Assembly: GCA_018679295.1 (NCBI GenBank)
Contig: JAHHLP010000331.1
Coordinates: 1-18,187, forward strand
Length of the DNA stretch: 18,187 bases
Reading direction: 5' to 3'
Source of the DNA: Rhodothermia bacterium
GTDB taxonomy: Bacteria > Bacteroidota > Rhodothermia > Rhodothermales > JABDKH01
Below, piece by piece: positions 7,665 to 14,727 of this stretch. Within the stretch, counting starts at the first letter, position 1. Every line of letters begins with the position of its first letter. The notes under the pieces were generated by a model. It saw only the letters and a list, made by a program, of their open reading frames with translations, made no database searches and was not told where the DNA came from. Made by a program: the position numbers and the translations under genes.

Positions 7665-9962
7665 ATGCTCCACACTATCCATCGGCGCCTACCGCCGATC
7701 GGCACGGGTCTCCTCGTTGTCGTTTTCCTGACGGGCGCTTTTCTTGCCGGCGAGGCCCTGTCCCAAACCGCGACGATGAGGGGCTTCATCGTAGACGACG
7801 CGGGTGGTGAGGCACTCCAGGGAGTGAACGTCATCCTTCGATCTCCGGCAGGAGAGGTCATCGGGACTGCCACGGACTCTGAGGGCTTCTACATCGTGAC
7901 CAGCATTGCGCCGGGCACGTACTATTTCCAGGCGTCGTTTATCGGATTCATAGCCGAGACGGACACGCTTCTTCTTGCTCCCGGCGAAACCCTGACGCGG
8001 AGCATTCGCCTGCAAGTCGATCGCACTGAACTGGGCGAACTGGTCGTGGAAGCAGAGCGCTCGCGGCAGCCGGCCAGCGTGACGGCGGGCCTTCAAAGCG
8101 TCAGTCCACAAGACATCGAGCTGATCCCCGCACCGGACGTCTCGGCCGACCTTGTCAACTACATAACGACCATGCCGGGCGTCGTAGCGACCGGGGACCG
8201 CGGTGGCAAGCTGTTCATCCGCGGCGGCGAACCCACACAGAATCTCGTGCAGTTAGATGGGATGCTTGTCTACCAGCCGTTCCACATCGTCGGTTTCTAC
8301 TCCGCCTTTCCGGCCGACCTCGTACGCAATGCCGACATCTACGCAGGCGGGTTCGGCGCGAAATTCGGCGGAAGATTGTCGTCGGTCGTAGATATCTCGA
8401 CGCGCAACGGAAACAAACGCCGGTTCAACGCGGCGGCAACCCTGGCACCTTTCGTGAGCTCGGCAAGAATCGAAGGTCCTCTCGCACGCGACCGGGTCTC
8501 GGTGATACTCTCTGCGAGGCAGTCAGTTATTGATCAGGGAGCCGCCAAGCTCATCGACGAACCGCTTCCCTTCCGTTTCGGGGACCAGTTTGCAAAGATT
8601 CACGCATCGTTGAGCAGCTCGAGCCAACTCTCCACCACCGTCATTCGCACGACTGATCGTGGGGTGGTCGGCCTCGACGAAGGTACGGCCGATCTGGATT
8701 CACCGACGACCGACCAGGTCAAGTGGGAGAATCTCGCGTTCGGTACCCGCTTCATCGTTCTTCCGTCTACGCTCCCCGTGTTCGCGGAAATCTTGCTGTC
8801 GGCTTCGCAATTGGATCAGTCTTTCGGGCCCAAGGACGACCCGGTCCGGTCTTCCGATATTTTCATGTTCAACGGCTCGGCCAACGTCACGTATTTCACT
8901 CCGTCGGTCGACGTCCATTGGGGTTTGTTTCTTCAGTCCTCAGAATTGAAATCGAATCTGGGAGGGCAGTTTCAGAATGTCGCCAATGAGGAAGAGTACG
9001 TTACCGAAGCCGGCCTCTACGCGGAACCTGAAATACGAGTTACCTCGAATCTGATTGTCAGACCCGGGGTGCGCCTTCACAGCTTTCCGAGCAAGTCCAA
9101 GACCTTTCTTGAACCCCGATTCCGCATCATATACAACCGCGGCATTCACCAACTGAGCGGTGCCTTCGGACAATACCACCAGGAAGTAGTCGGGCTCAAT
9201 GACCGGCGGGACGCGGGCGACATTTTCACCGCATGGACGAGTGCGCCGCTCGGCCTGGTACCGGAAGCGATCCATGCGATTGCCGGCTACAAGCTCAGTC
9301 CGGGCTCGGGTGTTGATCTCTCGGTGGAGGGTTTTTGGAAGAAGCTATCTGACCTTTCGGTGCCCGAGTGGACCGGATTTCCTCGATTGACGATCAAGGT
9401 ACAGCCGGCAGACGGGACAGCGTACGGCGCGGACGTACGTTTCGGAATAGACCGGAACTGGTTCTTCGGCTTCGTATCGTACGGATATTCCTTCGTTGAG
9501 TACGAAGCGCGGGGTGATGTTGTCCCGCAATGGTTCGGACTGGTCAGCAAGTACTCACCGCCCCACGACCGCCGGCATCAGGTCAGCGCTGTGGCCAGCG
9601 TTGAGTATCAAGGTTTTGAACTGAGCCTTCGGTGGCAGTACGGCTCCGGCCTTCCGTTCAGCCAATCGATCGGCTTCGACCGCTTCATTCTGATTAACGG
9701 ACAGAACAATGTGCGAGAGGATCCCGGCTCGGCGAGGGTGCTTTACGGGCCTCCGTACGACGGCCGCCTGCCGGACTATCACCGCTTCGACGTGTCACTC
9801 GAGCGCGCTTTTGATTTCCGGAACGCCTCCCTGACGTTACAGGCCGCGCTAATCAACGCCTACGACAGGAGCAACCTGTTCTACATGGACCTCTTTACGC
9901 TGGATCGAGTCGATCAACTGCCTCTGATTCCATCGGTAGGTATCAAGGTAGAGGTCAATTGA
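7665..9962 (+). CDS. TonB-dependent outer-membrane receptor, module copy 2
   Basis: A 765-residue TonB-dependent receptor. The frame extends upstream to 7566, but the ATG at 7665 gives a clean signal peptide: basic HTIHRR, hydrophobic GLLVVVFLTGAFLAG, cleavage near EALS-QT at residue 33. Then come a carboxypeptidase-regulatory-like domain at about 36-118 (GFIVDDAGGEALQGVNVILR, SEGFYIVTSIAPGTYYFQ), a plug at about 135-245 (MPGVVATGDRGGKLFIRGGE, IYAGGFGAKFGGRLSSVVDI) and a beta-barrel. Shared with copy 1 are the loop-strand motif PPHDRRHQ, WQYGSGLPF and the C-terminal block NAYDRSNLF through QLPLIPSVGIKVEV. It starts 95 bases after the first lipoprotein gene, and that gap shows no convincing promoter or terminator, so all four genes may form one operon. 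The ligand is unknown. Confidence 0.94.
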   Translation: MLHTIHRRLPPIGTGLLVVVFLTGAFLAGEALSQTATMRGFIVDDAGGEALQGVNVILRSPAGEVIGTATDSEGFYIVTSIAPGTYYFQASFIGFIAETDTLLLAPGETLTRSIRLQVDRTELGELVVEAERSRQPASVTAGLQSVSPQDIELIPAPDVSADLVNYITTMPGVVATGDRGGKLFIRGGEPTQNLVQLDGMLVYQPFHIVGFYSAFPADLVRNADIYAGGFGAKFGGRLSSVVDISTRNGNKRRFNAAATLAPFVSSARIEGPLARDRVSVILSARQSVIDQGAAKLIDEPLPFRFGDQFAKIHASLSSSSQLSTTVIRTTDRGVVGLDEGTADLDSPTTDQVKWENLAFGTRFIVLPSTLPVFAEILLSASQLDQSFGPKDDPVRSSDIFMFNGSANVTYFTPSVDVHWGLFLQSSELKSNLGGQFQNVANEEEYVTEAGLYAEPEIRVTSNLIVRPGVRLHSFPSKSKTFLEPRFRIIYNRGIHQLSGAFGQYHQEVVGLNDRRDAGDIFTAWTSAPLGLVPEAIHAIAGYKLSPGSGVDLSVEGFWKKLSDLSVPEWTGFPRLTIKVQPADGTAYGADVRFGIDRNWFFGFVSYGYSFVEYEARGDVVPQWFGLVSKYSPPHDRRHQVSAVASVEYQGFELSLRWQYGSGLPFSQSIGFDRFILINGQNNVREDPGSARVLYGPPYDGRLPDYHRFDVSLERAFDFRNASLTLQAALINAYDRSNLFYMDLFTLDRVDQLPLIPSVGIKVEVN

Positions 9963-10873
9963 TGGGTGGCCTCGACTATAGCAGGAATCGGTTCGGTCAT
10001 CCAGTCACTGCCCTGATGATCGCGATCGGGGCAATGATGTGGAGCGGTTGCGACGAGTCGGTGAATCCCTTCATCGAGTCGGATCGCTACTTCTCACTGT
10101 ACGGCACCCTGGACATGAACGCGGATACCCAGTGGGTGCGGGTCGATCCTATCGACACGACGATCTTCAGCACGGGCATGGAATCGATCGATGCAGCCGT
10201 GTCTAGCACGGACTTGAATACCGGAGATATGACGGTGTGGCGGGACTCGCTCTTCGAGTTCAATGATGGCAGCTTCGGGCATGTCTTTTATGCACCTCTG
10301 CGCATCCAGCCTAACCACGTTTATCGGATGGAAGTTGAAAGGTCGGACGGCGCTCAGTCTATCGCGGAGACGCAGGTTCCGGAGTTGCCTATCGCATCTG
10401 TCGGAAGTGTGAGTCGCGTCGTCTTCTCCAACGGAGCCATAGAGCTGACCGTCCCGGTGTCCTGGTCGGGCATTGAAAGCGCTCCCGCGCAGGTTGAGAC
10501 GTGGTACCGGTTTGGCACGACGCCGAGGTCCAACTTCCAGGATCTTCGGTTCGCGTACCCAACGGCGGACGGCAGCACCGACCCAGGATGGCAAATCGTT
10601 GCCCGGCTCTCCTCCGATCGCGATGATATTCTGGAGCAGATCATTCCCGACAACTTCTACTTCCTCGGAATGGGGATGCGGATTGTGGTGTTTGATAACA
10701 AGTTCAGTCCACCCGGGGGTGTCTTCGACCCGGACATACTGTCACAGCCTGGTTCGTTTTCGAACGTTGACAATGGGTTCGGCTTTGTCGGATCGATCGG
10801 TCGCTTCGACGCTCAATGGGTTCTGGATGATCAGACGGCGTTGGATCTTGGATACCGCCTGCCGAAGCGTTGA
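9962..10873 (+). CDS. DUF4249-like outer-membrane lipoprotein partner of receptor copy 2
   Basis: A 303-residue predicted lipoprotein and the paralogue of the product of 6703-7569. The ATG at 9962 overlaps the receptor stop by one base (TGATG), so translation is likely coupled; a TTG three bases earlier is also possible. The N-terminus is hydrophobic (about 15-27) and leads to WSGC with candidate lipidated Cys30; the tryptophan at -3 is unusual for a lipobox. Shared features with copy 1 are NADTQWVRV near the start, a DSL motif after the first beta region, a middle segment with AETQVPE, and the C-terminal GFGFVGSIGRFDAQWVLDD. It presumably pairs with receptor copy 2, perhaps as a surface ligand-capture lipoprotein; this role is inferred from the gene pairing. 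No enzyme motif is visible. Confidence 0.82.
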   Translation: MGGLDYSRNRFGHPVTALMIAIGAMMWSGCDESVNPFIESDRYFSLYGTLDMNADTQWVRVDPIDTTIFSTGMESIDAAVSSTDLNTGDMTVWRDSLFEFNDGSFGHVFYAPLRIQPNHVYRMEVERSDGAQSIAETQVPELPIASVGSVSRVVFSNGAIELTVPVSWSGIESAPAQVETWYRFGTTPRSNFQDLRFAYPTADGSTDPGWQIVARLSSDRDDILEQIIPDNFYFLGMGMRIVVFDNKFSPPGGVFDPDILSQPGSFSNVDNGFGFVGSIGRFDAQWVLDDQTALDLGYRLPKR

Positions 10874-10930
10874 TGGAGGACACCGGAAAGGTAGTGGTGC
10901 GTAGGTACTGGGGTCGAACTCAAGTCACCC

Positions 10931-11632
10931 GTGACACGTCTCATGCACACGATCGTAATCATCCCCGCTTTCAACGAAGGCCGGTCCATAGGGCTCGTAG
11001 TCGGCGACATTCCTGAAGATCTGGTGCAAGAGGTCGTTGTCGTCAACAACGGCTCCACCGACGAGACGGAGCGGAATGCAAGCGAAGCCGGCGCCACGGT
11101 ACTCAGAGAGGAACGACGTGGATACGGATGGGCGTGTCTTTGCGGGATCGAGTATGCGGCGACCAAGAACCCGGACGTCATCGTGTTTCTCGATGGCGAC
11201 TACAGCGATCATCCCGAGGAGATGACGCAGCTCGTCGAGCCCATTCGAACCGGCCACGCCGACTTCGTCGTCGGATCACGAATGATTGGTGATCGGGAGC
11301 CTGGAGCCATGCTTCCACAAGCGCTAATCGGCAACAGAGTGGCTTGCTTTCTCATGAGAATCATCTGGGGAGCACGCTATACCGATCTCGGTCCATTCCG
11401 GGCCATCCGGTTTCAGGAACTCCTGCGCCTCAACATGCAGGACAAGACATTCGGATGGACCGTCGAGATGCAAATCAAGGCGGTAAAGGTTGGACTTCGG
11501 TACACTGAAGTGCCCGTTTCATACCGCCGCAGAGTGGGCGTTTCGAAGATTACGGGAACGATTTCGGGCACCCTAAAAGCTTCCGCGCGAATCCTATTGC
11601 TGATAGCGTACTACGCGATCAAAAGGCGGTGA
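10931..11632 (+). CDS. Family 2 glycosyltransferase (dolichyl-phosphate mannosyltransferase-like)
   Basis: A 233-residue GT-A-fold glycosyltransferase of family GT2, in the group related to dolichyl/polyprenyl-phosphate mannose or glucose synthases. Motifs: nucleotide-binding IPAFNEG at 11-17, VVVNNGSTDET at 36-46, the metal-binding DxD motif as DGDYSDHP at 88-95, and the acceptor-side signature VGSRMIGDREPGAM followed by YTDLGPFRAIR. The C-terminus has a hydrophobic segment (ARILLLIAYYAI) near the end, perhaps for membrane contact. It would transfer a sugar from a nucleotide sugar to a lipid phosphate or a related acceptor; the real substrates cannot be read. The start is uncertain: GTG at 10931 or ATG at 10943, neither with a good Shine-Dalgarno. 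It follows the lipoprotein gene by 57 bases and may or may not be in that operon. Confidence 0.9.
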   Translation: MTRLMHTIVIIPAFNEGRSIGLVVGDIPEDLVQEVVVVNNGSTDETERNASEAGATVLREERRGYGWACLCGIEYAATKNPDVIVFLDGDYSDHPEEMTQLVEPIRTGHADFVVGSRMIGDREPGAMLPQALIGNRVACFLMRIIWGARYTDLGPFRAIRFQELLRLNMQDKTFGWTVEMQIKAVKVGLRYTEVPVSYRRRVGVSKITGTISGTLKASARILLLIAYYAIKRR

Positions 11633-11697
11633 TCCTACCTCTTGGAGGACCCGCCAAACAGCGCCTTGCGACAGGGCGCAAATAGAACCTTTCGACC

Positions 11698-11766
11698 ATG
11701 AAACCGTACTTTTCAGTCCCGAAGAAATCATCTCGCGAACAGATCATCTCGCATGGAGCAATATGA
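11698..11766 (+). CDS. Possible 22-codon leader reading frame overlapping the ilvE start
   Basis: An ATG at 11698 opens a 22-codon frame whose stop TGA at 11764-11766 overlaps the ilvE ATG as ATGA. The peptide would read MKPYFSVPKKSSREQIISHG plus two residues. It contains three isoleucines and one valine, too few for a classical branched-chain attenuator peptide, and no clear Shine-Dalgarno precedes it. The overlap geometry would allow translational coupling. It may equally be chance; it is recorded because it ends exactly at the gene start. Confidence 0.2.
   Translation: MKPYFSVPKKSSREQIISHGAI
11727..11752 (+). repeat. 10-bp direct repeat in the ilvE leader
   Basis: ATCATCTCGC occurs at 11727-11736 and again at 11743-11752, a perfect copy with a 16-base period, ending ten bases before the ilvE ATG. 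It could be a regulator site or part of the leader, or simply a local duplication. Confidence 0.5.
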
Positions 11767-12689
11767 AAAGTGATGTTTGGTTTAACGGGCGCCTGGTCCC
11801 TCACGAAGAGGCTACCGTTCACGTCCTGTCGCACGTTGTGCACTATGGCACCTCAGTTTTCGAGGGAATCCGCTGCTACAAGACGAAGAAGGGTTCTGCG
11901 GTCTTTCGACTGAGAGATCACATGCAGCGCCTTCTTGATTCGGGGAAGATCTATCGGATGGAGATTCCGTACTCCCTGGACGAGTTGGAGGCGGCTGTCA
12001 CCACGACCATAACGAATGCCAAGCTTGAGTCTTGCTACATCCGGCCCGTCGTATTTCGGGGACTTGGCCCGATGGGCGTCAACCCACTGGGCAATCCCGT
12101 TGAGACTGTCATCGCTGTTTGGGAGTGGGGTGCGTATCTCGGCGCGGAAGCGCTTGAGAACGGTGTAGACGTTCACGTCTCATCGTGGAATCGGATGGCC
12201 CCGAACACTTTCCCGTCTCTCGCGAAGGCCGGCGGTAACTACATCAATGCCGGCCTTGCCAAGATGGACGCAGTCCTTTCCGGCTTTACGGAAGGAATCA
12301 TGCTATCGGTAGACGGCTATCTGGCCGAGGGCAGCGGCGAGAATCTTTTTCTCGTCAAAGATGGACGAATCCTGACACCGCCGGGTAGCCTGAGTATCCT
12401 CCCCGGAATTACCCGCGATACCGTCATTCGCCTGGCCCGTGAGCGGGGATATGAGGTAGAAGAAAACCTGCTGCCGCGAGAGGCCTTGTATTTGGCAGAT
12501 GAATTGTTCTTTACAGGAACCGCTGCAGAGCTCACGCCGATACGATCGGTTGACCATCATACCATTGGCAGCGGACGACGCGGACCGATCACCGAGGAGC
12601 TCCAGAGTGCGTTCTTCCGCATCATCCACGATGGTGAAGACCCATACGGATGGCTGACGCCCGTCGAGTTCGAGGTCGAAGCCGTCTAG
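11763..12689 (+). CDS. ilvE: Branched-chain amino acid aminotransferase
   Basis: A 308-residue fold-type IV PLP enzyme catalysing the last step of leucine, isoleucine and valine synthesis, and the first of their breakdown, with 2-oxoglutarate/glutamate. The length is typical of bacterial IlvE. The PLP lysine is Lys155 in SLAKAGGNY; YIRPVVFRG at 92-100 and HYGTSVFEGIR at 27-37 are substrate-site segments; EGSGENLFLVKDG, LPGITRDTVIRLARERG, ADELFFTGTAAELTPIRSVD and GPITEELQ are hallmarks of IlvE as opposed to D-amino acid aminotransferase or aminodeoxychorismate lyase. The ATG at 11763 has GGAG four bases upstream. It is alone on its strand here, converging with the VCBS genes to its right. The 130-base leader contains a direct repeat and a tiny reading frame described separately. 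Confidence 0.96.
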   Translation: MKSDVWFNGRLVPHEEATVHVLSHVVHYGTSVFEGIRCYKTKKGSAVFRLRDHMQRLLDSGKIYRMEIPYSLDELEAAVTTTITNAKLESCYIRPVVFRGLGPMGVNPLGNPVETVIAVWEWGAYLGAEALENGVDVHVSSWNRMAPNTFPSLAKAGGNYINAGLAKMDAVLSGFTEGIMLSVDGYLAEGSGENLFLVKDGRILTPPGSLSILPGITRDTVIRLARERGYEVEENLLPREALYLADELFFTGTAAELTPIRSVDHHTIGSGRRGPITEELQSAFFRIIHDGEDPYGWLTPVEFEVEAV

Positions 12690-12708
12690 AGAAAGCCGCG
12701 ACCCGGCA

Positions 12709-12732
12709 CGGGACGACATCGAGAGTGTCCCG
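12709..12732. terminator. Weak hairpin between convergent genes, possible terminator
   Basis: CGGGAC at 12709-12714 pairs with GTCCCG at 12727-12732, a six-base GC-rich stem with a 12-base loop in the 73-base gap between the convergent ilvE and VCBS genes. There is no T-run on either side, so it is not a canonical intrinsic terminator; the location is what suggests it. Confidence 0.25.
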
Positions 12733-12762
12733 CGGTGATTCCAGCGCGGCGAACACTTGGTC

Positions 12763-14727
12763 CTACCGACGGATGACGATCGTCTCCGTTCGATCCTGTC
12801 CCTCAAAAGCGAGGCGCACGATATACAAGCCGGAGGCAAGCTGATTTCCAGCGGCATCCACACCGTGCCAGGCCGCAACGTGCTTGCCGGGCCCCCTCCA
12901 TCCTGATACAGGGCGAGCGACTCGTCTGCCAATCACGTCATAGACGGCGAGATCGACCAAGCCCGCTTCCGGCAACGAGAAGGAAATGGATGCACTGCTA
13001 TGGCCGAACGGATTGGGAAAGGCAGCCAGCGCAAGTGTTTCAATACCTGGCGAACCATCGTTCCCCACGGGCTTCCCACCAGACGACGCCGTAACCTGAA
13101 ACGTAGCCTCCGACGAGAACGGTGAGGTAGCAAGGCTGTTGTCGACCGCTTGAACACTCCAGAAATAGGTGCCATTGGACAAGCCATCGATGCGCCACGA
13201 CGTGTTGTGCACGACGTTACCCCGTGAGGACAGGATCGGACGCCCATCGATACTGACCGGCACGGACATCACGTCGTTGCCTCGGCTTTCAGTGCCGATC
13301 CGAAGGTTGTACGTCAACGAGGCATCCGGGGTGGTTTCGTCTGATGCTCCCTGCCAGGTCAGCAATGCCGACCCACCATCAACCGTCGCCGCTAATTCCG
13401 TCGGAGCGGACGGCTCCGTGTTGACCAGAAGACTGCCATTGAGATACACGGTGGTCGATGCCTGCTGATCCTGGCCCAACCCGATCGCGGCAATGTCCAG
13501 GTCACCGTCGCGATCAATGTCGCCTAGCGACAACGCCGCGGGGAAGATGCCAGGCAGATTGCCCACCCGTCGGAAGCCCGTGCCGTTACCGGAATACACG
13601 GTAAGTAGCGATCTCCTCAGCGCCTGATTGCTACCGCCCGCGATGATAATATCGAGGAACCCGTCGCTTCCAAGATCGAGGAAACGTGCCTCGCCTGCCG
13701 CCAGCCCTATGAGGTCGAAGCCAGCATCATCAAACCGTGCGCCATCGCTGTTGCGGTACACCGTCGTGAACGGCGCCATTTCCATTGGCGCGGCGCGGGT
13801 ACCCATAGCGAGCAGGTCGTCATATCCGTCGCCGTCGTAGTCGCCCCAATCGATCGTGCAGTACGTCCCCCCGGTGCCGTTGAAGACCACCGAAAACGAA
13901 CCGCCACCTTCATTACGAAACACTCCCAAAACGTAGCTGCCGGCGGTTGTGACGCCGCAGAGCGCCACATCAAGTATGCCATCGTTGTCTACGTCCGACC
14001 ACGCCGCCGAACCAAACCCGATGTCGGGCAGAGTTGTGGTCATCTCTACCAGTGAGCCTCCCTCGTTCCGAAATAACGATGTCTTGGCGGAGCCGTCGGC
14101 AGTCGTGCCAATCACCAGGAGGTCGTCGTCCCCGTCATTGTCGACGTCTCCCCACTCGACGTCCCCATGCACCGCCGCCACCGACGGAGTGATCTCCGAA
14201 AAGGCTACCCCATCACCACGATCGTTACGATACAATCGCAGTGCTGGAGTGAACGGAGCAGTCAAGTCATCGGTGCCTGAAACGACGGCATCCAGACGGC
14301 CATCCCGGTCGTAGTCGGTCCAATCGACGCGCGACAGCCAGAGAGGCGACGATGGTTCCAGGCCCCCAATATCTTCGGTTCTCAAGAGAGCCATTCTGCG
14401 CCCGTCGTCCCGCTGAAGAATAGATATGCCTTTGTTTTCGACGATCCGGGTAACCGCAGGACCCAGGACGTCCGACCCTGCGAGCAATACGAGATCCTGA
14501 TCCCCGTCTCCATCCAGGTCCAACCAAGAAAGAGCACCAAACGCCGCAGCTTCAATATTCTCGTCAGTCCACAGGTAGGTAAACGGCTCCTGAGCGAATG
14601 ACCAGATGGGTGTCGACAAGAGCACCAACAAAGCCGCCAGCACGATTCGCAGCTGCAACCGATTCGGCTTCGTTTGCTGGCCGATTACGCGCTCACGGGT
14701 AATATGCTGTCGCACGACGTGTTGCAT
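12763..14727 (-). CDS. Secreted VCBS/FG-GAP repeat protein with FN3-like domain and T9SS type A sorting domain
   Basis: A 654-residue secreted protein. It has a signal peptide with a long n-region and a hydrophobic core at about 28-42, cleaved near WSFA-Q at 45. An internal TTG would give a shorter one, but the ATG at 14727 overlaps the upstream stop (TGATG), favouring coupled translation. There are seven VCBS/FG-GAP units with calcium-loop motifs such as DLDGDGDQD, DYDRDGRLD, DVDNDGDDD and DIDRDGDLD; one (DLGSDGFLD) lacks a ligand Asp. Then comes a fibronectin-III-like domain (YNLRIGTE, NGTYFWSVQAVDNS). The last 88 or so residues are a T9SS type A sorting domain (FPNPFG, LAVYDVIGRRV, LASGLYIVRL, final basic RR), so the protein should be exported through the type IX system and cell-surface attached or released. 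These repeats resemble integrin-alpha-like propeller blades; the ligand is unknown. Confidence 0.92.
   Translation of the reverse strand: MQHVVRQHITRERVIGQQTKPNRLQLRIVLAALLVLLSTPIWSFAQEPFTYLWTDENIEAAAFGALSWLDLDGDGDQDLVLLAGSDVLGPAVTRIVENKGISILQRDDGRRMALLRTEDIGGLEPSSPLWLSRVDWTDYDRDGRLDAVVSGTDDLTAPFTPALRLYRNDRGDGVAFSEITPSVAAVHGDVEWGDVDNDGDDDLLVIGTTADGSAKTSLFRNEGGSLVEMTTTLPDIGFGSAAWSDVDNDGILDVALCGVTTAGSYVLGVFRNEGGGSFSVVFNGTGGTYCTIDWGDYDGDGYDDLLAMGTRAAPMEMAPFTTVYRNSDGARFDDAGFDLIGLAAGEARFLDLGSDGFLDIIIAGGSNQALRRSLLTVYSGNGTGFRRVGNLPGIFPAALSLGDIDRDGDLDIAAIGLGQDQQASTTVYLNGSLLVNTEPSAPTELAATVDGGSALLTWQGASDETTPDASLTYNLRIGTESRGNDVMSVPVSIDGRPILSSRGNVVHNTSWRIDGLSNGTYFWSVQAVDNSLATSPFSSEATFQVTASSGGKPVGNDGSPGIETLALAAFPNPFGHSSASISFSLPEAGLVDLAVYDVIGRRVARPVSGWRGPGKHVAAWHGVDAAGNQLASGLYIVRLAFEGQDRTETIVIRR

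Noticed and set aside
7654..7681. TTGACA with a TATCCA-like -10, resembling a promoter at receptor copy 2
   Set aside because: The TTGACA is only six bases before the ATG at 7665, so transcription would start inside the signal peptide; the -10 match is also poor.
10094..10594. 166-codon minus-strand frame in the second lipoprotein gene
   Set aside because: Antisense shadow with Arg/His-rich composition and no motif, while the plus-strand protein is conserved with its paralogue.
12303..12932. 209-codon minus-strand frame spanning the ilvE 3' end and the VCBS 3' end
   Set aside because: It is antisense to ilvE core motifs and out of frame with the T9SS protein; no recognisable domain.
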